64,000 bases of DNA from Biscogniauxia marginata. Taxonomy: Eukaryota > Ascomycota > Sordariomycetes > Xylariales > Xylariaceae. Both the position numbers and the translations under genes were made by a program. Each line of letters opens with the position of its first letter. Position 1 is the stretch's first letter. The DNA lies in contig MU404091.1 of NCBI GenBank assembly GCA_022695795.1, positions 296,838 through 360,837 on the forward strand, read 5' to 3'. Under the pieces are notes generated by a model. The model ran no database searches. It was not told where the DNA came from and worked only from the letters and a program-made list of their open reading frames with translations. Of this stretch, positions 34,601 through 47,896 are shown piece by piece.

Positions 34601-37600
34601 AGAAGACCAGGGTTCACGCCACAACTCTTTCATGGGGTTATTCCTACGCTCATACGATTCGCTAGGGGGGAGGCGGGCAATTGTTATTCTGGGAAGGTCG
34701 TTTATGATGAACCCGGACTATCTGCTGTATGGTACTGCCCTGCGCTGTGCCATTGGCAAGGACCTCACATACGCAGGATTTTTGCTTCATGCGTCCTGGT
34801 GGATTAAGAGACCTTTCCTCCCCCCTTTCCCCAGTCCCGTGCCGCCCCCACGTTGGCTGCATATAATTCATAGCTCGGCTGCGCATTTAGCATTCAGATC
34901 TGCTTCACATTCGCGATGGTGAGGAAGAAGTCGGGATTCAACCACGACTAGAACAGCCGACCTGCCTGCCACCCGAAGATGTGCCACCGAACTTGTGGGT
35001 GGCCGTGATGGTCTCAACCCCCACGAATCCCAATCCGCCGCCTGGCCTTCCCCAAGATGCTAGGTGTAAGCGCATAAGCGTCGGTGGCGATCCAACTGAC
35101 GCGTCTATGGTGAGCACCCAACACCTCTGCCATTTCATCCTTTCCTTCCTGTCTGACGCGGCTCCTGTGCCCATCCGAAATTCAAATATACCGACACAGC
35201 CGCATATACCCCTATTCTTCTAGGCATCTGAACCTTGTAACTAGGTGGTGTGGAGCGCTTCAGCCCTAAATAGATAAGATATCCCCAATAGCCGCCTGTG
35301 ATTAAAAATCACCCCCGGAGACATTCAGGTGATGAATTCTTTGCGGGATCAGGTGTTTGTTTGTTATCTATGCTGTCCCACGGTAAGTTAGCGAACAACT
35401 GAAAGGATCTTGCAATAAATCAATAAACTTTAGATTCATCGCAGCTCATCATGTGTCTAGTGTTCAAGTAGGCTTATCGGATTAGGAGAAAAAATATAAG
35501 TAGTTGCTGAGGGTCTCCGTAGTATCGGCAATTAGCTGATGCTAGTTCAGTTCACGGCTTGTTCAGTCCCATGGTAGTATCTTCCATTTCTTGGCGGCGC
35601 TATCTATACACATGTCTTACTCCTGAACACCGCTTGAGAACAATACTCGCTCAGGGGATTTACATGAAAATAGCAAAACAAGTGAGCAGTAGCTTACTGA
35701 GGTTTGTACTCCAGTAGTATAGAGCTGAGAAGACCCAATCACAGCAAAGGTAATCCACTAGCCCAGACATTGTATCTAAGCTCCGATATATACCAAAGAT
35801 AACTCTGCTTCCGATACTCGCTAAGCGTTGCTTATACAATTTTGGTTCTGGTATCACAAACGTGGTCACGACATCATATGTATGTCTTACCCCATATTTT
35901 GAAGTAGGAAAGGGTGATCTAGTTAATCTCCCCTGCCACGAGCGAAAATCCGATCCGCGGTATGGGTTATTAGAAAGGTGGCAAATAATAACCGAGAGCG
36001 GGTCACATAATCATCAGTTCCTTCTGACCGAGAGGACAGACTGACGAGGCTCGCCCTACCACAAGAACCTCAGTCAGATCCACGTACCTCTCTATGCAGA
36101 AACCACATCGACTAGTCTTCCAGCTCAACAACTATCGCAGAATGGAAAGGGGTAAACTCCACTTGTAACACGGCCACTTAACCGGCAACTATCTCGGCTT
36201 TGATACTTACATATGCCGGCTGGTGAAGACCGTGATGGTTCGGTAGAGTTTTGAGTATAGCAACTACCTACACCGCTACGGTCTCCTCTGTACGGGAGAT
36301 CGGGCATCACGGGCCGGCATACATATTCTGCGGTAGGATGATACCTCTAGGAGATTGTAAGCACGGCCCCTGAGAAAGTTCAAAGGGGGTAATTGTCTGA
36401 GATAGGGCCCTCTCGCTGGTGCAGACCAGATGCGTCTTCCTTGCCCAACTTAATTTTTCTCACATGAAAATGTCTCGCAAGTGTATGTGCGTAGCTCAGC
36501 TTTCGTTGCTCGTCGTTCGATCTGGTCCCTCGGTTATTTCCGATATAGCAATAGCTTGGTCAAGGCGTCTAAGGAATTTTCCCCATCCGGGAGCCTGAGC
36601 GTACATTTCCGTAGGATTGAAAAAGCAAAGTCGTCGGCCTCGTGAGGTTTTTTTGTGTCTGAAGTGCTTGGCTTGAAACGAGGTGGGAATCTTCTGGCCT
36701 CGTGCCATACCAAAGTCACCGTCAAATTGGTCGAGGTTGTCTTTGCAGGTAGGTATTCCCGGTCCTAAAAAAGGGTACCGCGGCAAACTTATGTTTGATA
36801 TCGTTGCGCATGTGGTCCAGTGACGCTTAATGCAGTATCTGTCTGCAAGGCGGGTCTTCTATACCCCGCGGACCCCCCTTAATTGAGTGCTGATTTACGA
36901 CAAGCATTCATCGATGAGATGTGATGGCACCACTGGACATGGGGGAGACCACTTAGCATAGCGCTTGAAATGACTCGTCCATTGCCTAGCCGATCTCGAC
37001 TCCGGCCTCAGAGATGATTCCATGTTCGGTGGTGATCACAGGCATCCGGGATCCTTCTGGGCTTGCATATTTTGTCCTTCCTCTGACGAATGCACCATAG
37101 CTGCTCATGGAATCGAGTGTCTCCAGTGGCTTGGGACGTTGCAGGCTGGAGCGGGCAAAGTCAGATAGGCCCAGTCCTTCGACACCTGACAAGTTTTGTG
37201 CTTATCTGGATAGATCTAGGACTAGGGTAAAGTTTCTGTCCAGCTGGTTAGCCAAGAGTTCATGGATGGCACGATTGGGGTTCTGCGAATATCGATGGGG
37301 GCTGTTCCTGGTTTCTTTGCAATCGGGGAAGTTCCCGTGAGATTCAGTACATTTAGTACATCTGCCTTTTTTTCGACAACACGTATCCTGAGGTAATTAG
37401 ACTCCGGGGGTAGCCCCGGACACGTCCGGGCCTAATCAGCCCCGAGGTTGGTTGATTGGTCCTTGCCCTTAGACTATATTCAACTCCTAGTTGCGGCGGC
37501 TCTCTGGCCGACCAATTTGGGCCAAGTCATTATGCGGGTTTCCTCTCGGAACGTCACCGCCGACGCTAAAGATTCGATCAATACAGGGGGTTCAGCCTTA

Positions 37601-40341
37601 CTCAAAGCTGGTCAGGTAACAGAGTGAAGAGGGCTTGTGAAAGGAGTAAGAAACATGGAAGGTCTGTATATATCCTGCGGAGAGTAATTGGAGTTATCTC
37701 AGGCCGGCAGAACACCACCTAGATATGTCTTTGATAGATATCCCGTATATACAGACGGCCCGTATGCCGTGGGTACGTTCGCATGACATGACACTCAACC
37801 TATTCAAGATGGATCTTTGAGCCTCCGTCTCACAAGGTGTGCAAAGGATCAACAAAGTTTCCCTGACGGCCTTAAAATACCAGGGTATCTGCAGCTTCCC
37901 GAGACCCAACTAACCCATCAACGGGCATGTACCTATCAAACCGGCGCGCGGACTCAACCCGCATCGGCACATCTCTATCGGCGCTTCTAGTTCTATAATA
38001 CCCTTTTTATAGTCAAGGTCCTCCACTCAACGGCGCAACTATGCCGAGTCATTTCGGGTGACGGCTGCGAGACCGGGTGGGATTCGTCAATAACTTCTAA
38101 TTTCTATGTAATGAGACATTAGCAAGCAGTTGATCAGCAAAACAAGTTTCCACATGGGTGGCTTGAGGACGCCCCGAGAGAGACGGTAGTATTGTATAGA
38201 AGAAAGGTACTAAGGGTATGCAAAGATGAGGATCCCATTATTGTCATAGCTCTCTATAAGCACCAAAGAGTACTTATTTACATTCATAAGTATGCTTATT
38301 CCATCGTCTTAACCGAAGAGAGAGATGCAGAAAAATAGGAAGCAGGTCTGTGGCACGTCAAGGTGTTCCAGTGCCGAGTCAGTCAGGGCTTAGTTGGTAT
38401 TGTGATATATTAAGCATAAGCATCGACTGCGTCTTCACCAGTCTAATTCCGGGCTGTAGGCGTCCGCATCCGAGCATGTATGTTTCATCAAGGATGCCAA
38501 CCGTCAAACTCGGGTAAGGGGAGGGTTGCACGAGCTTTACCGCTATGATAGTACACATTATGTTGAAGCTCACCTCGTAGTTGGAAATAGTAGGGTTTTC
38601 AAGTAAATAGAAGGAAAAGAGAGAAGGGGAGAATACAAAACTCAACTCGGTTGATAATGGATGGATGGCCGTGGAGGATCAATGAAACCATTGCGCAATA
38701 GTTTCAAGATCTACTCCCCCACAACACGAAATCGGGACCGAGAGAAGAGAATTTTACTGGAAATTATGGTAACTGAGTACCTGTTTAGATTATTCCTTTA
38801 CGGGTATATTTGGGACAACCTCCCTGCAGGTCAATACTCCCGGATTCCTGGATTGCTGGTTGCATGAGATGCAGAAGATAACGAAACAAGACTCGACACC
38901 GCCGGTACAAGGGGTTGCCGTGGGGTCCAAAGATGCAGGGTCTGCAAGGTATATGCTCAGCCTTCAAAGCCATGTAATTCGGTATCTCGGAGAGCCTAGT
39001 ACCGTTCCCAGGATTTTATTAATTCTAAGTCTATAATTTTATTTGCTAGTGACGTGTGGTTGCTGTATCTAGAATAAAATAGTTGAGCACCGAATACTGA
39101 CCCATGTATAACAACTTGTTTGACATTGTGAATATTGTGTAAGCCACCTTAGGATCACAACTCATCCTGCAATTCTTATATATAGTGCTTGGGGTAACGT
39201 CTATTGACATCATTTGCTACAAGTTTCCTGTTGGCCATGCCATGTATTACCCGCCCAACATTTGCCTTACCAAATTAGAGATGAAGCGATATAATAACAT
39301 CTTGGGCTATTTGTGAAGAGTAGTTTATGTTCTACGAATAGTTACTAATTTCTAAGACTAAAGCCGAGAGGGAGACGCCCCATTGGTCCTTGATACTATA
39401 TTGGAGTATAGAAACACGAACTAGCCATGCCCTGCTAATGGTGTAATAATTTTCTTTACCTACCCAGGGATTGTTTCTAATCTGTATATAGATAAGGTTG
39501 TAAGGTTGTAACGCTGTCTCTTATTAATATGATCGATCTATGTCTCGACCAATTAATCGGCATAGCCTTACGCAAGATGACAGGGGGCTTAGAGTCTAAA
39601 TGCAACGTTTCTAACCGGGTCCGAGATCATTTCTGCAGGTGTGCGAATATATTTCTAGTAATATCCTGGGTTAGTTCAGTAGGATCGGCGATCCAATAGC
39701 GGTTTAGTCTCTGTATAGAGTCCTTCAACTTAGACGCGTTGGATATTTGAAATCCCACATGAGGCGGATCGATAATTAGGGGTAAAAAGGGCCGAGACGT
39801 ATCAAGACTTGCTCTGTGGCCCCGGACGGTTGCATACAGTAGCTACCTAATTACTGTGTTATTTTTGGGCTGCACTGAGGCCTCTACCTTGTAAGACAAT
39901 CCGGCTAGACAGCAAATCGAGAGTCTGGAGCACCCTAGGTTGCTTCCCCAATGACATACACACACGGAAAATGGCATAAATAAACCAAGGTCTATAGTTA
40001 TATATGCACTTTAGGGCTCTTAAATGGATGTCTCGAGCCCGATGCTCACTTGTGTGTTTCAGGGGCTAAAGATACCTAAACCAGTAATACCAGAGCACTG
40101 GGTTGGCTTGTCACTATTCGAGGAACCAGGGCTCTCCCCGGATTTATTATATTGACTGGCCGAGGACCATGGTTATTTAAAAGACCGATGGGATTAAGTT
40201 ACGGGATTTTCCTCTAGGTGACAGTGTCGACGACACCCTCTTTCAGTAAACCGACACTTATCGATCAGCCACCGGTTGTGCTTGAGCCCATAACTTCCAC
40301 TTTTCATCAAAAGACATATCGAATATTGATCTATCACAATC
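25667..40341. other. Gene-poor interval of about 14.7 kb
   Basis: I see no conserved protein domain on either strand. Base composition is ordinary, without the extreme AT bias of the right end, so it is not simply RIP-erased. Items present: an inverted repeat AAGCCGG/CCGGCTT at 27986-28006; a CAG/GCA-rich tract near 33655-33690; a CT microsatellite near 34420-34441 in a pyrimidine-rich stretch that resembles a 5' leader; a perfect 7-bp-arm palindrome at 37415-37430; and a once-interrupted minus-strand frame at 36983-37390. Open frames of 186 codons (27079-27639, +) and 202 codons (31308-31916, -) match no family I know and may be chance. It could hold long regulatory DNA, noncoding transcripts or small lineage-specific genes. 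Confidence 0.45.
25731..25755. promoter_or_regulatory. Inverted repeat upstream of the CRIB gene
   Basis: GACCCGGG at 25731-25738 is mirrored by CCCGGGTC at 25748-25755, with a 9-bp spacer, 65-90 bp upstream of the start codon. The symmetry suggests a dimeric regulator site or a hairpin in the 5' UTR. The binding factor is unknown. Confidence 0.3.
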
Positions 40342-41698
40342 ATGTGGAACATGGCACATACGAACCAGTCTTATGATGACTCTGTCGTCCAGCAACTTCA
40401 CGTACGTTAGCTCCGTCCTCTTACATATATCACTCTTATCCCGAACATGCTGTGCTGTGGCGCCTGTCAGCTAGCGCTGACGGGCTCGAGACAACATCCA
40501 CAACTCTTTTACCATATAAATACTATCCAGACTATTTTTCGTATCCACAGAAATGCCGCTAGTGAGACTCTAGCTAGTAACAACTATAGCGTTCCCCTTA
40601 GACCTAGGTTCAGACGTTAGGGTCAATAGCATCACCATCACTATCTAAACATCATGGACTTGGAGTACTCCTACTGACAATGCTCTATAGATGACATCTT
40701 CGGAAGGTCTGCCATCGACAGTTGTCCCGGACGACTCATTCTATGCCAGTCAAAATTTGCCCTCAGGACATCATGGCAGCTCATACGCTTCATACTCAAC
40801 AACCTCAGCGGCGTCAGGAACCTCAGATCGCTTGTCCGGGCTTCATAGTCAACCACGGGCCTTCTATAGAGTCCAGAGCAACCCGTTATATCTACCAACT
40901 GAATACAATTCATCGGAGCCTGACCCGAGATCTTCAGGCGGCAACTCGTTCATGCCGTCTAGGGCAGGCTCCTTCGACTCTTCAGCACACCAGTCCGTAA
41001 CGACAGACACCGGGTATACCAATCAGGCTGACGCCTACGGCTACATTTACTCGCACAACCAAGGACAGGCCGGGGGATTAGTGACGAATACACCGGCGCC
41101 ATCGCCGCCTACCGGACCACACAGCAAGAAATACAAGTCGGTACCACGGCCTCGCAAGGGCCGACACCACCCTCATCACCACCACCACGATGGATTCTCA
41201 CCCGAGAGGTCATCCTCTCCCGCGACGACAACGACGACGACAGCGCCGGGTACGGGCAAGTCGAAGCTGCGCAGCGCGTCGCGCACCTCCAAGAACACGC
41301 ACCACAACCCGCCCGCGTCGGCGGAGGAGCGCAAGAGCCGCGAGACGCACAACAACGTCGAGAAGCAGTACCGGAACCGGCTCAACGCGCACTTTGAGAA
41401 CCTGCTGAACGCGCTGCCGGAGAGCATGCAGAGCGGCGAGGGCGAGGGCGTGGACGGCGGCGGCGGCGGCATTGGCGAGAGTCTCGACTCTTCTGACCGC
41501 CGGGTCAGCAAGGCCGAGGTCCTGGACATGGCACGACGCCACATCAAAGCGCTGGAGCGTGAATGTGCCGTGCTGGAAGGCGAAAGAGACGAGCTCCGGG
41601 ATAACATGGAGAAATTGCGATGGCTTTTTGGCCGGTGCGAGGGCGGTGTTGGTACTGCTGATGGCTCGGGTTTCCTTGAACCCGGAACGATACCCTGA
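40342..41698 (+). CDS. bHLH transcription factor
   Basis: The product is a nuclear DNA-binding protein with a basic helix-loop-helix domain. The main exon 40691-41698 encodes 335 residues. Its basic region reads ETHNNVEKQYRNRLNAHFEN (about 218-237) and has the His-Glu-Arg set that reads E-boxes. A Tyr precedes the Arg (EKQYR), as in SREBP-type factors. The loop is expanded by acidic and Gly-rich sequence (about 248-262). Helix 2 (RVSKAEVLDMARRHIKALER) runs into a short coiled coil. There is no membrane segment, so it is not a true SREBP. A His-rich run lies near 159-166. The exon's first ATG directly follows TACTGAC..CTATAG, a good branch and acceptor. I therefore propose a first exon 40342-40401 (MWNMAHTNQSYDDSVV) joined in phase across a 289-bp intron that starts GTACGT. 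That exon is tentative: the intron is long for this window. The alternative start is 40691. It converges on RRP5. Confidence 0.8.
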
Positions 41699-42165
41699 AG
41701 TAAGATGCGAAGAAAACAGGTGTGCTAGGGTAAGGGTAAGGGGGGCATGGATTGATGAAAGAAATGTGAAGGTTAATACTTAGACTGGGGGGCAATATTA
41801 CAAGGAAACTAAAACGTGTCATGTATAGAGCTGTATACACTCCTCGAGTGTCATTCCATTTTATTCTAACTACCCTTTTAAGAGCGTAACCTAGTCATGG
41901 TCGATAGAGTTGATTTGAAGCTATAGTTGTGCCACGGGTTCTCGGTCTTGGGAAGCTTGGTCCGAAGCCTACATATGGTTTACATGTATTTGACAGTGAG
42001 ACTGATATGACTTTAAGCGAAACAGTACCTAACGTGTTTGACGATACACGTAAGGTCCTCCGATTTACTGTATATATTCTACATATAGGTAACTATCATA
42101 GTACTCAAGGCCATAGCCATTACTGGGTAGACCGTACACGAGTCCGGGTATCAAATTGCACCACA
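41699..42165. other. Convergent 3' intergenic region
   Basis: The bHLH and RRP5 genes end facing each other across 467 bp, so both polyadenylation regions lie here. Nothing else is evident. Confidence 0.6.
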
Positions 42166-45100
42166 TCACTCATCGTCCTCGTCGTGTTCCTTCATAGATC
42201 TAGCTTCTGCCTTCAATCTCACCCACTCAGCAGCCTTGGCACTGACTTTTTCCCTGCTTCTTGCATCACCATTTTTCTCTTCCCAATCCGCCCACCGCTT
42301 AAACCACTTGTTTGCGGCTCTTGGTTTAAGTCCCTTCACCTTTGTAGCCCGCTCAAATACATCTCTTATGACTGCTTTGTCCGCCCCAGGAACATCCTCA
42401 TGGTCAAGGAGTTGGCTCCATAGATCGAACCGCTTGGGGTAGTTAGATAGGAGGCCTTCAAATGCTGTCCGCCCTCGTTCGGGATCTTTGTTTGCAGAGT
42501 TAAATTCTAGAGCGGCGAACTTCGTCATCAGAGTGAAACGGGAGTGATTTGGTAATGCTTGAATTGCTCGCGGTAGCAGAGCTCGTGCTCGGTCTGGCTG
42601 ATTTTGGACGGAGTGTAACCAGTGGGCATAATTGTACCACACATCCACTGAGTTCGCGCCGAACTTCTTTACAAGAGCCCGGAAGAGCTCGTCTGCTTTC
42701 TAAAAACTTTGTTAGCATTCAAACCCATTCTATCTGGATTGTTACTGTAAGGCTTACCGCCGTCTTCTCCTCCTGAACATAGATGCTGGCTAGGCGCTGG
42801 TAAACCTCTTGTTGATCATTGACTTGGCAGGCCCGCTTGAAGATTTCTTCGACAGTGTCTTCGCTCCCAAACCTCACCTCAAGGTTGAGGTATGCAACCC
42901 AGACATTGAGCTTCTCCGTTTCCTCAGTGCTGTTGATCGTGGTAACAGCACGCTCGGCTACTTCGCGAGCTTTCGCCAATTCGCTGACCTGCATTTGAAG
43001 GGCCATGTACTGTATCCATAATTCGGAGGAGTTGGGCTGGCGGTTTAGCAGCTGTTCGTAATCAACAGCTGTTCGCGGGCCAAATGTATCCAGATCGCCA
43101 CTTCTATCCACCTCGATCTGCGGGTTTCGTCGCTTCTTCTTTTTGTCTGGTGTTGCGTGTGTAGTATCTTGCTCCGCATCTCCATTGGCTGCATCGACAG
43201 CATCAAGTGCATTGGGAGACCAATTGAACCCGCCAGTGTCAAGAGCGTCAATTCCATCAGCTGCACTGTCGACCATTTCCGTGTCGTCATTATCTGATGC
43301 CTCGTCCACGTGATTATCCGTGCCTTTGATCAATATGGCGCTTCCAGTATCTTCCATCTCTTCATCCTCCTCCTCCTCATCATCAAAGAGCGCGGCACCA
43401 GCATCGCCCTCATTCTCACTATCATCCCCACTAATATCACTATCGCTATCCTCAAAGTAGGATCGTTTCAAGCCAAAACAAATCCGCTTCTTCTGTTTAT
43501 CGAGGCTCAAGATGATTGCCTTGACTGTATCGCCCTCATTGAAAAGCTTTCGTGCATCTTCGACAAGCTTTTCAGCCATTTCGCTTCGATGGCATAATCC
43601 ACTCACGTTCGCAGAATTATCGATGAGGATAAAAGCTCCAAAATCTTGAACCTTGCGGACCTTCCCTGTGACAACCTGGCCTTCCCGAAGGTCGTGATAA
43701 TTGATGAGAGGTACAAAGTCCTTCTCGACCGCTGATGCCTTGAGACTCATCTGAATCTGGCCAGTAGTTGGGTCCATCGAAGTTATTCGACCTTTCACAA
43801 GTTGGTCCACTTGAAATTCATCTTTCCAATCCTTAAGGAATTTGTCAGAAAGATCTGATATCCTCACCATTGCCGTGACATCTCCGCCAAGACTAACAAA
43901 GAGTCCCTTGTCAGATACATTTTTCACAAAACCGCGTATTACATTACCGGTGTTTATTTGAGATGCACTTGTTATCTCGCGGTCTTTTACAGGCAAAGAA
44001 GAGTTTAATACTCTTGATGGGCGGGCCGAAAGTCGGAGCCGCTTGTTACTCTTGTCGATATCAACAATCGAGACTCGGACAACACTATACTTGCTGTAAG
44101 ATAAGGTATTTGCCTCGCTGTAGTCGTCGCTGAGATCGATTAGATGAACCGGACCGGAAACGGAATCGCTCAGCTGTACTAGTATTTGTCGTTCGTTAAT
44201 CTTCGTAATTCTGCCGGGAAGCACCATGTTCTTCTTGATAATATCCCAAGTGAGAGCAGTCGAGGAACCTGGAGAGCGTGCCGATAAGTCAAGACGGCCT
44301 TCTGCTAGGTTGAGAGCTAGCACATGCACTCGGAGTGCCGACCCAACTGGGAAATTCTTGGACAAATCTTCAAGCTGTGAGACGTCGTCAGAAATTTCCA
44401 GAGTGTTGATTTTGCCCCGGATGTTAGGTGATAAGTTGACCCAAAGAGACCTGTCCTGAACATTGTTGACGAATCCCAAGTGGGTGGAGCCGACCTCTAG
44501 TTTATCTAGGGATAATCCTGTGGGAGAAGCATCGTTCTTCGTGTCACTCGGTTTTGCAGATAGCTCAAGCACCGAGTGAGTCGACCGGTGGGTGACGGGC
44601 AAATAACGATGATTCTTCGCATCGTGCACACCTAGAACTCGAACTGTGATGATTTTGTTTACCCGGAACGTACTCAACGGTGCTTTCGGATTGGGTATTT
44701 TGTCCCATGCGTCAAATACTTGGGATACATCCACACGTCCCTGTATATTATCTGCCAACTTTACGTTCAACTGAGTACTCTTGATCGATACGATCTTGGC
44801 TTTGGTGATTTTGCCGATGAATATATCATCTATTGATGAGATTGTCTCGTCCACCGGATGTTCTACTTTTTCTGCCGCTGTGGAGTCTCGAGGAGTGCTT
44901 GGAGGTTTCTCTTCGCTAAACAAAGGCGAGGAAACGACGATTCGGCCGAGCTCCCTATCAATGGAGTCAATCTTAACGAGCTGTGATAGATATTTCTCCA
45001 GGCCGAAATTTGTCTTCTCTTGGTCTTCTCTTGGCAGTTTGGACTTGGGCAGCAAGGCGACAAGCTGCCCAGGAAATTGTATAAAAGCTGCAGTGACAGT

Positions 45101-47613
45101 GACATTCCTGATGAAGCCTTGCCGGAGCTCCCCTACCTTGGCTTGCTCCAAAGACGTAAGAAGTTTGCCATCCCGGCTGGCTTTGACAAGGCTAGGTTTC
45201 CTCGACAGGGAAATCGAGCGATAGCCCTCATTCTTGTCCAGAACTACGAGATCGTTGAGGGTCTGGCCGACGCGTATGCCTTTCAAGGCAGATTGACTCT
45301 TACTTGGCCGGTCAGTAAGGTGCTTAGCGGGTAATAATGCCTTCAACGAATTATTGAGAAGTTCAACAAAAACGTCATGTTCGCTCTTCTGTACGACTTT
45401 GGCAGACACAAGCTCCCCTATTTTGAGCCCTTTGAGGGCATTTTGCTTGTCAATACCAAAGGCTGAAGGATCCTTGCATGAAACAAAGAGCTTCTGCGAT
45501 TCGATATCAAAACTCAGGACATGCACGCTGACGACCTGGCCGGCACGGAAATGTTCCTTTGGATCTTGGATATAAGCCTCGCTCATTTCTGACACCGGAA
45601 GGAAACCCCTCAAGGAGCCATAGAATTGTACAATAGCTCCATTGTTAAGGACTTTGATTATGGTACCAGGGGCTTGCATTCCAACCACGAGCTCCTCGAA
45701 AGACCGGAGGGGCTTGGTTTCGGAATTCACAAGCGTCTTCTTTAACGTGAGTCTGACTTGACGTTTGAATGAGTCAGTCGAAAGTACCCGAGCCTTGACT
45801 TTTTGACCTTCCCGGAATTTCTTTTCAGGATGCTGTAGCTGAACATCTGCTAAGTGCATTTCAGGGACAAACCCATGTATGCCCTCGGAGAGTTTGACTA
45901 AGAGGCCACTCACTCCGTCTTGGGTAATGATGAGTTTTTCAACCTCTCCATTAACCACTTCGCCGATAGGGATATCTTCGATTCGCATGAACGGCTGTTC
46001 TAGGACACTCTGCTCGAATGATAGGTGAAATAGGCCATCGAGCGCGTTGTATCCCACAACCCTGCCACGGTGGACAGAACCTAGTTTGAAAGGACCAGAA
46101 GAATCCGAGAGCATATCGACTTTTCCGTCCTTCAGTCGTGAAATATGAACGTGTCCAGGGATCCCATCAATACCTACATCGATGAAGACACCAATTTCGG
46201 GCTCAACCTTTGTTATTGTGCACTTTTCGACAATGGAGGATATAGGAAGAACCTCTAGAGGTAACTTAGCCGAGGCTGATAGCTTGGGTTGTAAGGCCAT
46301 CACGTGGTCCAGTAGAGATATGCCAAGTTTCGGGTCATTGGCAGTAGGAAAGTTGCAAATCACACGTGCCTTGAACTTCTTCCCTATCTTGTACTTGGAC
46401 TCGAGATCCAAAGCCTTGGGTCCGAGACCAGAATGAATTAGATCAGCCGTAACATCTAATGACCCCATAACCTTGCCTGATATCCCGTGCTTGGAGATAT
46501 CGGAGACCATGAATTCGACAGCAGATCCCGGCATGAATGTATTGATTGTGGTCGCCTCTGATGCGAATTTTTGGATCTTTCCGAGCTTTCCCTGGAGAGC
46601 TGTCAACTGTGCGACCTTGCCATTTGCGACCTTTCCATTAACCAGACATAGGGTGACGGAGCCCGGTTGCATTCGAGATTCAGGAAGACTCCCTGTCATC
46701 TCCTTACGAGGCAGGAACCCTCGAAGACTCGAACCGGACAGACCGATTTCCATCACGAAACCATGATCCTCTGCACTGACGACAGTTGCCATGACCATGC
46801 TGTTCTGAACAACATCTTGGCTCGATAAGCCGGCGTTGGCGAGGTCTGGACGCAGAGACAGCTCAATGTGTCTTCGTGGCTTTGAATGCGTAATTGTCGA
46901 TTCGTCCAGAGTTGAAGTGACATAAGCGCGAAGGTATTGGCCAATTTCAAACATGTCTTTCAAGTCAATATTATCATCCCCGGCATCCTCATCTTCACCG
47001 TCAACCGCCTCCGCTTCGGCCGCTATCCTTTCATTCAGGATATCTGAAATACCAGTGATTGGTACATGGCCAAATAGGTTGTTTGGAAGAGCGAGAACAA
47101 TGTCCAATGGGTTGATCTCAGTGACCTGGCCGAGCACTAGGGAGCCCTTGACAAGTCGCTGGTAGTTATTAGCGCTAATTCTACCCATAGAATTCCTGTT
47201 TTGAAACAAACCTGGTAATTGAGGCTCTCGATCTTTACAGAATCATCGCCTTGGTGACCGCCAAGTGGTTTTTTATCTTTCGATGCCTTGACCTTCCTTT
47301 TCCTTTTCGAGGCTTGATCTACGCTTGCATCTTGCCTAGCTTCTTGCTCGAATAGCACATCTTGTTTTGCTTGAATTGAAATCTGTTTGTGTTCGAGGGG
47401 AGAAAGAACGCTGCCACCGCCACGAGGGAATAGTGGCTCTTCCTCCTTCAAGCGGGAGATCGTAGGCGCAGTAGCTGGCTTGGGACCTGAGGTCTGGAGA
47501 GACTTGCTGGGTTTCGCAGCATTTTTCGTGAAGCTTTTGTCGGGCTTGGATCGCTTGGTTGTTTTCGTAGAAGACGCGCCTCCAGGAGCATCTTTTCGCT
47601 TGAGAGAGCTCAT
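42166..47613 (-). CDS. RRP5: rRNA biogenesis protein Rrp5 (S1 and HAT repeats)
   Basis: Rrp5 is a nucleolar factor needed for both 18S and 5.8S/25S rRNA maturation; in yeast it is essential. Three exons, 47212-47613, 42758-47158 and 42166-42699, are joined in phase over introns of 53 bp (GTTTGT..CCAG, branch GCTAATAAC) and 58 bp (GTAAGC..TTTAG). The product is about 1778 residues, close to yeast Rrp5 (1729). The N-terminus is Lys/Ser-rich (MSSLKRKDAPGG). About 12-13 S1 RNA-binding repeats follow from residue 135, starting RLVKGSLVLGQVTEINPLD; well-preserved ones read REGQVVTGKVRKVQDFGAFI and IVEKCTITKVEPEIGVFIDV. An acidic linker (DDEEEEDEEMED) separates them from C-terminal HAT repeats (SSELWIQYMALQMQ, LNVWVAYLNLEVRFG, VDVWYNYAHWL). 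No internal stop was seen. The start codon is only about 200 bp from the AT-rich RIP block. Confidence 0.96.
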
Positions 47614-47830
47614 TGTATCATGGCGGGGAGTCGTTTGATGTGCGCCGGTTGGTACAGAGGCTCTTGAAGACTGAAGAATTATTACTGCGAAGATATCCAC
47701 ACTCAATTCGATAAGAACTTTTTTCGATCACTTCTTATTTCGTTATCGATAAGATAGCACCGGCCTTATTCTGCTTAAGCTAATCCATGTCTGCTAAAAA
47801 GTGGATCCTAATAAAGGAGTGACCTAGGAA
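47614..47830. promoter_or_regulatory. RRP5 promoter region
   Basis: About 200 bp of mixed-composition DNA lie between the RRP5 start codon and the abrupt switch to AT-rich repeat sequence near 47.8 kb. No core promoter element is clear by eye. Confidence 0.4.
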
Positions 47831-47896
47831 ATTTAAGAACCTTATATATTAACGTACCATATAAACGAGTAAACGAAACAAGCTCGCGAACAAAAT

